From Alphaproteobacteria bacterium (GTDB taxonomy: Bacteria > Pseudomonadota > Alphaproteobacteria > Rhizobiales > CAJQND01), in contig JAAEUE010000315.1 of the NCBI GenBank assembly GCA_024227565.1, forward strand, positions 1 to 50,052: DNA of 50,052 nucleotides, given 5' to 3'. Shown piece after piece: positions 18,434 to 27,107 of this stretch (the stretch's first letter is position 1; each line of letters opens with the position of its first letter). The position numbers and the translations under genes were made by a program. Below the pieces are notes generated by a model that searched no databases, was not told the origin of the DNA, and saw only the letters and a program-made list of their open reading frames with translations.

Positions 18434-19327
18434 ATGAGACGGTTCACATTTGCAGGCGCGCCTGCGGACAGTTGCGGAAAACCGGGCGGCACCGAGCACG
18501 GGCCCGATGCCTTGCGCGATGTGGGCATGATGGCGGCTTTGAACTCAGCCCACGCCAGGGATCTCGACACCCTCATGCGCGGCACGAGGCGCGATTCCAT
18601 GAGCGGCCTGACCGCGCTGGAAGGGGTGATCGAAGCAACATTGGTTTTGCGCCGGCGCCTTGCCCAATTGATCGAAGACGACCAGCTGCCCTTTGTGGCC
18701 GGCGGCTGCAGCGCAATTGCGCCAGGCGCGCTGGCCGGTGCCCGCGATGGCCTGGCAAAGGGCCAAAGCCTGGGGCTGATCTACGTGAGCGGCCACATGG
18801 ATTTGTATGACGGCGACACCGCGCCCGATGGCCACGGGGCCGACATGGCGCTGGCCACCATCCTGGGGCGGGGGCCGCGGGCCTGGGGGGCGCTGCTGGG
18901 CGAGCACGCGCCGGTGAAGCCGGAAGACGTTGTCATGGTGGGGTTCAGGGACCGCGAGGAAGCCGAACAGGTCGGCGCGCTGATGCCTGAAGACTTCCAG
19001 CCGCACTTGACCTGCTACGACATCGATCACATCCGCCAACATGGTGCTGCTGCAACCAGCCGCGCCGCCCTGGGGCGGGTCACCGGGCCAAGCACGAAGT
19101 TCTGGCTGCACATCGACGTGGACGTGCTTGATGAGTTGGCTTTTCCCGCAGCAAACTACCTGATGCCCGGCGGTTTGGAGTGGGAGGACCTGAGTGTTCT
19201 GCTGCGCCCCATGGTGATGTCCCCAGCGCTCGCCGGGCTCAGCCTGGCCGGCTACAATCCGGAAAAGGACGAAGGCTCATCCTGCGGGCTGCACCTGGTG
19301 GACATGTTCCGCGCCTTCCACGACTGA
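18434..19327 (+). CDS. Arginase/ureohydrolase family protein with altered metal site
   Basis: A 298-residue arginase-fold protein. It has recognisable versions of all three metal-binding motifs, but two are changed: the GGDHS motif reads GGCSA (about residue 90), the DAHxD motif reads SGHMD (about 118-122), and the HIDVDVLD motif (about 225-232) is intact. The canonical first His and first Asp ligands are therefore missing, although some arginase-family branches naturally have GGDC-type motifs. The hallmark PGGLEWED near residue 242 fits the family. Whether it still hydrolyses a guanidino compound is uncertain. The start ATG at 18434 follows GGAGAG at a usable distance. Confidence 0.75.
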   Translation: MRRFTFAGAPADSCGKPGGTEHGPDALRDVGMMAALNSAHARDLDTLMRGTRRDSMSGLTALEGVIEATLVLRRRLAQLIEDDQLPFVAGGCSAIAPGALAGARDGLAKGQSLGLIYVSGHMDLYDGDTAPDGHGADMALATILGRGPRAWGALLGEHAPVKPEDVVMVGFRDREEAEQVGALMPEDFQPHLTCYDIDHIRQHGAAATSRAALGRVTGPSTKFWLHIDVDVLDELAFPAANYLMPGGLEWEDLSVLLRPMVMSPALAGLSLAGYNPEKDEGSSCGLHLVDMFRAFHD

Positions 19328-19809
19328 AGCCTGCCGGCCTTGTTCAGCTCGCGGCGCACCTGGTCGCCGGCGCAAAGGGCCGCCCCGACCGCCGCCCCGG
19401 CCGAAGCTGCATCAAGCGTGGCCAGAACACCGAAGGGCGCATTTTCCAGTGGGCGGAAACTGAGAGAACTGGCAGCCATCTAAAGATCTCGCATCGCGCA
19501 TGGGCGCACCTGGCATACGAACCTATGTGCAGTGCCGTTTCAAGGGCAAATGAGGCCTGCGACCCTGCCTCTGCTATCGCCCTGGGGCTGAATTTGATAA
19601 ATTGCACTCCGGCGTGTTTGATTCCCGAAAGGGTGCCCAAATGGCTCAGATGAAGACTTCGTTCTGGCTGAAGCTGCTCGCGGCGCTGGTCCTTGTCGTT
19701 CTGCTCATGTGGTGGGTGACGCCGTGATCTGAAGACGCCTGTGGCAAACCCCTGATTGTGATCGCCTGATTGCTTGCCCGCCGCCGCTGGCTCTGGCAGT
19801 TTGGCCGCC
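19328..19809. other. Intergenic region with only a tiny candidate ORF
   Basis: These 482 bases separate the arginase-like gene from the alpha/beta hydrolase. Apart from the 28-codon ORF at 19641-19727, nothing with clear coding character was found. A minus-strand frame beginning near 19479 looks partly protein-like but runs into the arginase-like gene and was not accepted. The hydrolase and hpnC promoter presumably lies in the distal part. Confidence 0.5.
19641..19727 (+). CDS. Possible 28-residue single-pass membrane peptide
   Basis: A short frame encodes MAQMKTSFWLKLLAALV, continues hydrophobic (LVVLLMWW) and ends in VTP. That gives a lysine-flanked start and one membrane segment, as in many bacterial small membrane proteins. 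A purine-rich AAAGGG lies eight bases before the ATG. The length is too short for coding statistics, and no family is recognised. Confidence 0.3.
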   Translation: MAQMKTSFWLKLLAALVLVVLLMWWVTP

Positions 19810-20661
19810 ATGGAATCAGAGATCACCACAGCGATCAACTACGAAGCCGAATTCAACAACCGCGCCCGTGTGCCCGAGCACGCAGCAATCATGAACAGTT
19901 GGATGGCAGCCTCGGTCAAATGGCGCAAAGATGTGCCCGAGGCACGGCTCGACATCCCCTATGGGGATACGCCGCGCCAGAGCCTCGACATCTTCAAGCC
20001 GCGCAAGGAAAAGCCGGGCCCGATCGCGCTCTTCATTCATGGGGGCTATTGGCAGGCTCTGGGGCGCGAATCCTTCTCTCACATGGCCAAAGGGGCCAAC
20101 AAGCACGGGGTCACCGTGGCCGTTGCCTCCTATGACCTGTGCCCCAAGGTGAGTGTGAGCGAGATCATCGGCCAAATGCGCACCTGCTGTGCCTTTCTGT
20201 GGAAAACCTACAAGCGCAAGATCGTGGTCGCAGGCCATTCTGCGGGGGGCCACCTGACCGCCGCAATGCTCGCCACACCCTGGCAGGACATAGACCCCGA
20301 GCTCCCGCCCCTGTTGGTGTCGGGCGGCTTGTCGATCTCCGGCATTTTTGACCTGCGCGCCCTGGTGGGGACCAGCCTCAACGAAAATCTGCAATTGAAT
20401 GTGGATACCGCCCAGGCGGTCAGCCCGATCTTCTGGCCGGCCCCGGTGGGCCTGAAGATGATTGCGGCGGTGGGCGGCGAGGAAAGCAACGAGTTCAAAC
20501 GCCAGAACAAGAACATCACCCAGGTCTGGCATGAGGACGGAACAGCGGTTATCCCCCTCACCTTGCCCGGCGAGAACCATTTCACCGTTATTGAGGGTCT
20601 GTCTGAGCCCGATCATCTCTTGACCCACACGCTGGTGGGCCTGGCTTCGGCGGCGGGTTAG
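19810..20661 (+). CDS. Alpha/beta hydrolase, kynurenine formamidase/esterase type
   Basis: A 283-residue hydrolase with the oxyanion-hole motif HGGYW (about residue 76) and the nucleophile elbow GHSAG (about 141-145). A likely catalytic His lies in GENHFTV near 257, and an Asp probably precedes it. This layout matches the BD-FAE / kynurenine formamidase-like branch. The stop is four bases before hpnC, so it may be co-transcribed with hopanoid genes, though the family gives no reason to expect a hopanoid role. The start at 19810 (ATG) has no good ribosome binding site; TTG at 19774 is an alternative. Confidence 0.8.
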   Translation: MESEITTAINYEAEFNNRARVPEHAAIMNSWMAASVKWRKDVPEARLDIPYGDTPRQSLDIFKPRKEKPGPIALFIHGGYWQALGRESFSHMAKGANKHGVTVAVASYDLCPKVSVSEIIGQMRTCCAFLWKTYKRKIVVAGHSAGGHLTAAMLATPWQDIDPELPPLLVSGGLSISGIFDLRALVGTSLNENLQLNVDTAQAVSPIFWPAPVGLKMIAAVGGEESNEFKRQNKNITQVWHEDGTAVIPLTLPGENHFTVIEGLSEPDHLLTHTLVGLASAAG

Positions 20662-20665
20662 GCAA

Positions 20666-21526
20666 ATGGCCACCGCAACGGCGATAGAAACCCCGTCCGG
20701 CAAGGGGGCAAGCGACGAGAATTTCCCCGTCGGCTCCTGGTTGCTGCCCAAGAAGCTGCGCCCTCACATTGCGCGCTACTACAGGTTCGCCCGGGCCATA
20801 GACGACATTGCCGATAATCCCGAGCTTTCACCGGAAACCAAGGTTGAGCGCCTGAACGCCATGGCCGATGCGGTCTGCGGGGCTGAGATCATGCACCAGC
20901 CGGGCTTTGAAACCGCAAAGCGCATGCACGAAAGCCTGGTGGAGACCAACATCACCTCAACCCATTGCACAGATCTGGTGGATGCCTTCCGCCAGGATGC
21001 GGTGAAGGGACGGTATACTGATTGGGACGAGCTGATCGGCTATTGCATGCGTTCTGCAGCCCCGGTGGGGCGCTATTTGCTGGACCTGCACGGTGAGGAC
21101 ACGCGCGACTACGAGTACTCAGATGCCCTGTGCAACGCCCTCCAGGTGATCAACCATTTGCAAGACTGCAAAGACGACTACCATGAGCTGAATCGTGTCT
21201 ATTTGCCGTCACAGTGGCTATCTGGGTGTGGCATTGACGTCACAGAACTGGACAAATCACACGCAAGTGCGGCATTGCGCACGGTAATTGATCGTTGTCT
21301 CGAGAGCACGCGTGGCTTAATGGAGGCGGCGGACGAACTGCCAAAACGGCTGAAAAGCCGTCAACTGGCAATGGAATCGGCGGTGATCGTCAATTTGGCC
21401 CACAAGCTTGTTGATGAGCTCTCGCGCCGTGATCCGTTGGCTGAGAGGGTTGTCTTGACGAAGCCACAGCTTGCAGTATGCACTCTGTCTGGTATTTTGA
21501 GGGAATCTTTTCGCCTCCGGGGTTGA
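20666..21526 (+). CDS. hpnC: HpnC, hydroxysqualene synthase
   Basis: A trans-isoprenyl diphosphate synthase-fold protein of 286 residues. It has the first Asp-rich motif (ARAIDDIAD, about 42-50) and a second (NHLQDCKDDYHELNRVYLP, about 162-180). HpnC converts presqualene diphosphate to hydroxysqualene in the HpnC/D/E route. It is distinguished from HpnD by the N-terminal ENFPVGSWLLPKKLRPHIARYY and the NHLQDCKDD form of motif 2. It starts four bases after the hydrolase gene. The last ~340 bases of the gene (from about 21180) have noticeably lower GC and different codon use than the first part. Confidence 0.92.
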   Translation: MATATAIETPSGKGASDENFPVGSWLLPKKLRPHIARYYRFARAIDDIADNPELSPETKVERLNAMADAVCGAEIMHQPGFETAKRMHESLVETNITSTHCTDLVDAFRQDAVKGRYTDWDELIGYCMRSAAPVGRYLLDLHGEDTRDYEYSDALCNALQVINHLQDCKDDYHELNRVYLPSQWLSGCGIDVTELDKSHASAALRTVIDRCLESTRGLMEAADELPKRLKSRQLAMESAVIVNLAHKLVDELSRRDPLAERVVLTKPQLAVCTLSGILRESFRLRG

Positions 21527-21783
21527 GTAAGGGCGTAGTTGGCACGGGATGTCTTGCACAAGCGGGTAGACGGTTACGGTTTGAAGACATAAAGACTGGG
21601 ATCAAACGAGGCAGACGAGCTGAACCTTGGGTGTAAGGAAGTCCTTTATACCCCAATATGGTGGTGCTAAACTTCCTAGTCGTGCGGTTTGCAACTGGAT
21701 GCGCGGTGTCGAGTACGAGTAGCACACGTTACGTTCAACAGCTTTGAGCGAAACGTGGAGGGAATTTGAGGATAAGAGAACGC
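21527..21783 (+). promoter_or_regulatory. dxs leader with imperfect stem-loop
   Basis: This 257-base gap inside the hopanoid gene set has lower GC than its surroundings. It contains an imperfect inverted repeat at 21627-21656 (TTGGG.GTAAGGA against TCCTTTATACCCCAA), which could be the hpnC terminator or a control element. A separate dxs promoter is likely here. A TTG at 21766 could extend dxs by six codons. Confidence 0.35.
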
Positions 21784-23697
21784 ATGTCAGGTTCAACGCC
21801 GCTTCTTGACCAGGTCAAGGTGCCAGAAGACCTCCGTAAACTTGCGCCAAAAAAGCTGCGCCAGCTGTCGGATGAACTGCGTGAGGAAACCATTTCCGCC
21901 GCTGCCGAAACCGGTGGCCACTTTGGCGCTGGCCTGGGTGTGGTCGAGCTCACCGTTGCCTTGCACTATGTGTTCGACACCCCGCGCGACCGCCTGATCT
22001 GGGATGTCAGCCACCAGGCCTATCCCCACAAGATCCTCACTGGCCGCCGCGACAAGATCAGGTCCATCCGCCAGAAGGACGGATTGTACGGTTTCACCAA
22101 GCGCACCGAGAGCGAATACGATCCCTTCGGCACCGCACACTCATCAACCTCCATTTCCGCCGGCCTGGGCATGGCCATGGCACGCGATTTGGATGGCGAC
22201 GACAACAATGTTGTTTGTGTAATGGGCGACGGCGCCATGAGCGCTGGCCTGGCCTATGAGGCCATGAACAATGCGGGCGCACTGAACAGCCGGCTGGTTG
22301 TGATCTTGAACGACAATCAGATGTCTATCGCGCCGGCGGTTGGCGCCTTGAGCAACTATCTGTCATGGCTCACCTCCTCGCGCCCCTTCTTGTCGTTACG
22401 CGACATCGGCAAGCACCTTGCCGAGCGTTTCCCCAGATACATTCAAGAAACCGCAGAGCGGGCCGACGAATTTGCCCGCACCATGCTGTTTGGCGGCACC
22501 TTGTTTGAAGAGCTGGGCTTCTACTATGTGGGCCCGGTAGACGGCCACAACATCGATAGCCTCGTGCCGATCCTGGAAAACGTCCGCGACGCCGACAGCC
22601 TGGGACCGATCCTGGTTCATGTGGTGACGGAAAAGGGCAAGGGCCACCCGTTCGAGAACCCGAATAACGAAAAATACCATGCGGTGGCCAAATTCGACTC
22701 GGAATCCTATGAGTTCAAAAAGGCTGCGGCGAACGCCCCGAGCTACACCTCGATTTTCGCCCGCGCCCTGATCAAGGAAGCGGAAAAGGACGAGAAGATC
22801 GTCGCCATCACCGCGGCCATGCCATCAGGCACCGGCGTGGACAAGTTCACTGACGAATTCCCCGACCGCAGCTTTGATGTGGGCATCGCCGAACAGCATG
22901 CCGTAACCTTCGCTGCCGGCCTCGCCACGGAAGGCTACAAACCCTTCGCGGCAATCTACTCCACGTTCCTGCAACGCGCCTACGACCAGGTGGTCCATGA
23001 TGTGGCGTTGCAGTCATTGCCAGTGCGCTTTGCCATCGACCGGGCCGGCCTCGTGGGCAACGACGGTGCAACCCATGCCGGCAGCTTTGATCTGACATAT
23101 TTGTGCTGCCTGCCGAACATGGTGGTGATGGCGGCAGCAGACGAAGCTGACCTCATGCACATGGTTGCAACCTGTGTGAGCATTGATGACAAGCCCTCGG
23201 CCGTTCGTTTCCCCCGCGGCGAAGGCTCCGGCGCAGAGCTGCCCGACGAAGGTGTTCCCTTGGAAATCGGCAAGGGCCGCATTGTGCGCGAAGGCTCAAA
23301 AATCGCCATTCTGTCTCTGGGCGCCCGTTTGCAGGAATGCCTGAAGGCTGCCGATGAGCTGCAAGCCAGCGGCCTGAGCACAACTGTTGCCGACGCCCGC
23401 TTTGCAAAGCCGCTGGATGAGGACCTGATTACCAAGCTTTCCAGAGGCCATGAGGTTCTCATCACCATCGAGGAAGGCGCCATTGGCGGTTTCGGCTCGC
23501 ATGTGTTGAACTTCCTGGCCAAGTCCAACTTGCTCGACACCGGCGCCCGCGTGCGACCGATGTCGTTCCCTGACGAGTTCGTTGCGCATGGCGGGCAGGA
23601 CGAGCAGTATGAGGATGCCGGCATGATGGCCGCAGACATTGTGAAGGAAGTATTCGCCGCGCTCGATGACACCGCCTCTGCGAAAGCAAAAGCTTAA
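21784..23697 (+). CDS. dxs: 1-deoxy-D-xylulose-5-phosphate synthase
   Basis: Joins pyruvate and glyceraldehyde 3-phosphate to DXP, the entry step of the MEP isoprenoid pathway, using thiamine diphosphate. The 637-residue length and domain order are standard. The ThDP-binding motif GDGAMSAGLAYEAMNNAG is at about 148, with the family's NDNQMSI soon after. The transketolase-like pyrimidine domain includes the catalytic Glu in VGIAEQHAVTFAAGLA. The C-terminal domain carries LITIEEGAIGGFGSHV. ATG 21784 is taken as the start, against TTG 21766. Its position between hpnC and hpnD ties precursor supply to hopanoid synthesis. Whether this is the only dxs in the genome cannot be seen. Confidence 0.95.
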   Translation: MSGSTPLLDQVKVPEDLRKLAPKKLRQLSDELREETISAAAETGGHFGAGLGVVELTVALHYVFDTPRDRLIWDVSHQAYPHKILTGRRDKIRSIRQKDGLYGFTKRTESEYDPFGTAHSSTSISAGLGMAMARDLDGDDNNVVCVMGDGAMSAGLAYEAMNNAGALNSRLVVILNDNQMSIAPAVGALSNYLSWLTSSRPFLSLRDIGKHLAERFPRYIQETAERADEFARTMLFGGTLFEELGFYYVGPVDGHNIDSLVPILENVRDADSLGPILVHVVTEKGKGHPFENPNNEKYHAVAKFDSESYEFKKAAANAPSYTSIFARALIKEAEKDEKIVAITAAMPSGTGVDKFTDEFPDRSFDVGIAEQHAVTFAAGLATEGYKPFAAIYSTFLQRAYDQVVHDVALQSLPVRFAIDRAGLVGNDGATHAGSFDLTYLCCLPNMVVMAAADEADLMHMVATCVSIDDKPSAVRFPRGEGSGAELPDEGVPLEIGKGRIVREGSKIAILSLGARLQECLKAADELQASGLSTTVADARFAKPLDEDLITKLSRGHEVLITIEEGAIGGFGSHVLNFLAKSNLLDTGARVRPMSFPDEFVAHGGQDEQYEDAGMMAADIVKEVFAALDDTASAKAKA

Positions 23698-23738
23698 CAC
23701 CCGGCGCATTGGAACGCTCACCCTGGATTGGTTAAACC

Positions 23739-24632
23739 ATGTCGACCTCAGGTCACGTGCAAGCGCCCGCAACAACATCCGCTGCAGCCGAACGCCGCAA
23801 GATCGCCAAGCAGGTGAGAAAGGCGTCCACCTCCTTTTATTGGGCCATGCGCCTGTTGCCCAAGGAACGCCGCCACGCCATTTTCGCGGTCTATGCGTTT
23901 TGCCGCCAGGTTGACGACATCGCAGACGATGACGGCATGTCGGTCGAAGACCGCCGGGCAGGCATGTCCACCTGGCGCCATGAGATCGACCAATTGTACA
24001 TCGACCAGCCTGAACATCCGATCTCCAGGGCGCTGCTGCCGGCGGTGGCAAAGTTCGACCTGGAAAAGTCGGACTTGATTGCCGTGATCGATGGCATGGA
24101 GATGGATCTGGGCACACCGATCCGCGCGCCCCAACGCCCCACGTTCGACATCTATTGCGACCGTGTGGCCTGCGCCGTGGGGCGCATGTGCGTCAAGATC
24201 TTCGGCGAGCCAGGAGAGCGCGGGCGCATTTTGGCCGATGCGCAAGGGCGCGCCCTTCAGATCACCAACATTTTGCGCGACGTGCACGAAGATGCCGAAC
24301 GCGGCCGGCTCTACCTTCCGCTTGAGCTTTTGGAGAGCCGGGGCATTTTCCTCACCCAGCCGCAAGCGGTCATTGCCCATCCGGCTTTCGTGTCCGCCTG
24401 GCGCACCTTGGCCTCCGAAGCGGCCGGGTGGTATCAGAAATCCGAACTGGCCATGGCCAACTGCAATCCCCGGGCAATGAAGCCGGCCCGGATCATGCTG
24501 GAAGTCTACCGCGCCAATCTTGAGCGCATGCGGGCCCTGTCGGATGCGGAGATCGCAAACCCCCATGTGAGCATGCGCCTGGTGAGCAAGCCGAAGAAGC
24601 TTTTGATCGCTCTGCGCTACGGTCTCACGTGA
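23739..24632 (+). CDS. hpnD: HpnD, presqualene diphosphate synthase
   Basis: Condenses two farnesyl diphosphates to presqualene diphosphate. Of 297 residues; motif 1 is CRQVDDIADDDG (about 55-66) and motif 2 is NILRDVHEDAERGRLYLP (about 177-194), the arrangement typical of squalene/phytoene synthases and HpnD. The N-terminal 20 residues are Ala/Thr rich and probably disordered. It starts 41 bases after dxs and is followed three bases later by hpnE, so dxs-hpnD-hpnE form one operon. Confidence 0.93.
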   Translation: MSTSGHVQAPATTSAAAERRKIAKQVRKASTSFYWAMRLLPKERRHAIFAVYAFCRQVDDIADDDGMSVEDRRAGMSTWRHEIDQLYIDQPEHPISRALLPAVAKFDLEKSDLIAVIDGMEMDLGTPIRAPQRPTFDIYCDRVACAVGRMCVKIFGEPGERGRILADAQGRALQITNILRDVHEDAERGRLYLPLELLESRGIFLTQPQAVIAHPAFVSAWRTLASEAAGWYQKSELAMANCNPRAMKPARIMLEVYRANLERMRALSDAEIANPHVSMRLVSKPKKLLIALRYGLT

Positions 24633-24635
24633 ACC

Positions 24636-25889
24636 ATGAAGCGCGCCCATGTCATAGGCGCTGGGCTTGCCGGCCTGTCGAGCGCATTGCAGCTTCTGGA
24701 CCGCGGCTATCAGATCAGCCTCTACGAAGCTGCCGGCGAAGCAGGCGGGCGCTGCCGCTCGTTCCATGATGTGGCGCTGGATTGCCTGATCGACAACGGC
24801 AATCATCTGCTGCTCTCAGGCAACACCTCCGCCATGGCATTTCTCGACCGGGTGGACGGCCGCGGCGGCCTCATCGGCCCACCGGAAGCCCGGCTGAATT
24901 TTGTTGATCTGCGCGACGACACCCGCTGGACGTTCCGGCCCAACCGCGGCGCCGTGCCGTGGTGGGTGTTCTCTGCCGGGCGCCGCGTGGCCGGCACATC
25001 GGTGGGCGACTATTGGCCCGCGCGCAAGTTGCTCAGCGCCAAGCCCGGCGACCTTTTCAGCGACATCCTGCCCACCTCGGGCACCCTTTATGAGCGCTTC
25101 TGGGAGCCCATGGTGGTGGGCGCCCTCAATATCGCGCCAGAGCGGGCGGCAGCAATCTTGCTCAAGCCGGTTCTGCTTGAAACCTTCGCCAAGGGCGCAG
25201 ACGCCTGCCGGCCGCTGATCGCCAAGGTTGGCCTTGGCCTGACCTTCGTTGAACCGGCACTTAAGATTTTGGATGAAGCCGGAGCCGATGTTTCCTACGC
25301 CACACGGCTGAAGGGATTTGAGACGTCAGGCAACAAAATCAGTAGCTTATCCTTCGGATTGGACTCAGTTTCTGTGGAGCCGGACGATGTGGTCGTGATC
25401 GCTGTGCCGCAATGGGTGGCTTGCACCCTGCTGCCCGATTATGAGGGGCCCACCGGAGCTGACCCGATTGTGAACGCTCATTTCCGTTTGCCCGAACCAC
25501 TGAGCAACATTGGACAAGATCCCGTCCTGGGGGTCATCGGCGGCATGGCCCATTGGATTTTCGCGCGCGACGATGTGGTCTCCGTCACCATTTCGGCAGC
25601 CGGCAAAGAGGCCGAGCTTACCGGCGAGGACGTGGCAACCAAAGTGTGGCGCGATGTGGCGGCAGCCCTTCAGCTTGGCGACATGCCCCTGCCCCGTTGG
25701 CGCATCATCAAAGAGCGCCGGGCAACGTTCGTGCAAACCCCGGAGCAAGTGAATCTTCGCCCACCAGCCCAAACCAAATTCACAAACCTGGCGCTTGCCG
25801 GCGACTGGACCGACACCAAACTGCCGGCCACCATCGAGGGTTCAATCCGCTCCGGCGAGCTCGCCGCGCGCTGCCTGACTGGCGCTTGA
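24636..25889 (+). CDS. hpnE: HpnE, hydroxysqualene dehydroxylase (FAD-dependent)
   Basis: Reduces hydroxysqualene to squalene, completing the HpnC/D/E route. The 417-residue amine-oxidase/phytoene-desaturase fold starts with the dinucleotide motif GAGLAGLSSALQLLDRG and the second FAD motif GGRCRSF. It ends with LAGDWTDTKLPATIEGSIRSG, the usual C-terminal FAD-binding signature. It lies three bases after hpnD. The stop codon is part of an inverted repeat (25884-25919) that could act as a terminator. Confidence 0.92.
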   Translation: MKRAHVIGAGLAGLSSALQLLDRGYQISLYEAAGEAGGRCRSFHDVALDCLIDNGNHLLLSGNTSAMAFLDRVDGRGGLIGPPEARLNFVDLRDDTRWTFRPNRGAVPWWVFSAGRRVAGTSVGDYWPARKLLSAKPGDLFSDILPTSGTLYERFWEPMVVGALNIAPERAAAILLKPVLLETFAKGADACRPLIAKVGLGLTFVEPALKILDEAGADVSYATRLKGFETSGNKISSLSFGLDSVSVEPDDVVVIAVPQWVACTLLPDYEGPTGADPIVNAHFRLPEPLSNIGQDPVLGVIGGMAHWIFARDDVVSVTISAAGKEAELTGEDVATKVWRDVAAALQLGDMPLPRWRIIKERRATFVQTPEQVNLRPPAQTKFTNLALAGDWTDTKLPATIEGSIRSGELAARCLTGA

Positions 25890-25919
25890 ATCGCGCGCGA
25901 TTGGCACGCGGGTTTCAAG
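25884..25919 (+). terminator. Stem-loop overlapping the hpnE stop codon
   Basis: The arms CTTGAA (25884-25889) and TTCAAG (25914-25919) flank a GC-rich interior with further CGCG/CGCG pairing. The TGA of hpnE is inside the left arm. No T-run follows, so intrinsic termination is not proven. It sits where the first hairpin would be in the partial 107-bp-type repeat that follows. Confidence 0.35.
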
Positions 25920-25924
25920 ATGCC

Positions 25925-25994
25925 CCAGATTTTCGTTATGGTCGAGCAACTTATCTCCGCTCAGACGTAACCGTCTGATCGGAGGTTGCTCTAG
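25925..25994 (+). repeat. Partial copy (70 bp) of the two-hairpin repeat, copy C
   Basis: This stretch aligns without gaps to the last 70 bases of the copy at 49946-50052 and, reversed, to 35762-35868. It matches the latter at 63 of 70 positions by hand count. It keeps the spacer and the second hairpin (AGCAAC ... CAGACG/CGTCTG ... GTTGCT) and ends with CTAG; the first hairpin (37 bases) is missing. It ends 12 bases before the next start codon. Confidence 0.85.
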
Positions 25995-26006
25995 CAGGAT
26001 AGTGTC

Positions 26007-27107
26007 ATGAAGATAGCAAGCATCAGTGTCTATCAGCACGAACTGGAGGTGGTGAACGGCCCCTATGTTTACGCCGGAGGCAGCATGAAGGCGTTGACCA
26101 CGTCTCTGGTCAAGATCACGGGCGACAATGGCAATGTTGGCTGGGGAGAAACCTGCCCGCTGGGTCCCACCTATCAGCCAGCACATGCCCTGGGCGCCCT
26201 GGCAGGGTTGCGGGAACTGGCGCCAAGTTTGATCGGACTCGAGGCGCTGCCCAGGGTCGCCGGCCAGAAGATGCACTCAGCCCTGGACGGCCACCTCTAC
26301 GCCAAGGCCGCCATCGATATCGCGCTATACGACTTGATGGGCCGCACGCTTGGACAACCGGTGCATGTGCTCCTCGGCGGCGCCTTGCGCAGCAAGATCC
26401 CCAGCTACTATGCCATCAGCATCATGAGCCCCGACAAGACGGCCCGCGCCGTTCAGGACAAGCAGCGCGAAGGCTACCGCGCCCTGCAGATCAAGATCGG
26501 CTGCGGCGATGTTCGTCAGGACGCCGAGGTGCTGAGGGCAGCGTTCGGCGTGTTGGCGCCGGGCGTCACTCTGGCCGCGGACGCCAATCGCTCCATGACA
26601 ACCTCCGAAATTGTCCATCTCAGTGCCCTGATCCCTGAGATCCCCGTGGCCTTTGAACAGCCCTGCCGCACCATTCAAGAGACCGACAGCTTACACGGCC
26701 GCCTGCACCACCCGATCTATCTGGATGAGGCTACGGAGAATGTGGCAACCGTGCTCTCGGTGCTCGGCCAGGGGAACTGCGATGGCTTTGGCATGAAGGT
26801 CACCCGCGTGGGCGGACTGTCCCCCATGATCGCCGTCCGCGACATGGCCGAGGCCCGGCGCGTTCCGATGAGCGTTGATGACAGCTGGGGCGGCGACATC
26901 ATCGCGGCGGCCTGTGTGCACATGGGATCAACCGTGTCGCCGGAACTGTTCCGCGGAACCTGGCTCGCCGCGCCCTACATCGAACAGCATTACGACCGCG
27001 AAAACGGCATTCAGATTGTCGATGGGCACATCGATGTGCCATCCGGCCCCGGTCTCGGCATCAGCCCGGACGAAAGCCAGTTCGGCGCCCCGGCGTTCCA
27101 GGTTTAA
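26007..27107 (+). CDS. Enolase-superfamily racemase/epimerase, proline-betaine epimerase type
   Basis: A mandelate racemase/muconate lactonising enzyme family member of 366 residues. Catalytic and metal-binding marks are KIK in ALQIKIG (about 162-164), the metal ligands Asp in ADANRS, Glu in FEQPC and Glu in LDEATEN, and the second acid/base Lys in GMKVTRVGG (about 264). Two lysines facing the substrate fit 1,1-proton-transfer epimerases. The N-terminal GPYVYAGG and WGETCPLGPTY resemble the 4-hydroxyproline betaine / proline betaine 2-epimerase and cis-3-hydroxyproline dehydratase branch; the exact substrate cannot be settled by eye. An AGGA site precedes the ATG. The stop overlaps that of the convergent EamA gene by four bases. 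A partial hairpin repeat forms most of its leader. Confidence 0.82.
   Translation: MKIASISVYQHELEVVNGPYVYAGGSMKALTTSLVKITGDNGNVGWGETCPLGPTYQPAHALGALAGLRELAPSLIGLEALPRVAGQKMHSALDGHLYAKAAIDIALYDLMGRTLGQPVHVLLGGALRSKIPSYYAISIMSPDKTARAVQDKQREGYRALQIKIGCGDVRQDAEVLRAAFGVLAPGVTLAADANRSMTTSEIVHLSALIPEIPVAFEQPCRTIQETDSLHGRLHHPIYLDEATENVATVLSVLGQGNCDGFGMKVTRVGGLSPMIAVRDMAEARRVPMSVDDSWGGDIIAAACVHMGSTVSPELFRGTWLAAPYIEQHYDRENGIQIVDGHIDVPSGPGLGISPDESQFGAPAFQV

Noticed and set aside
19252..19479. Minus-strand 75-codon frame with a glycine/alanine-rich stretch
   Set aside because: The first 50 residues look partly protein-like, but it has no ribosome binding site and its end overlaps the arginase-like gene antisense.
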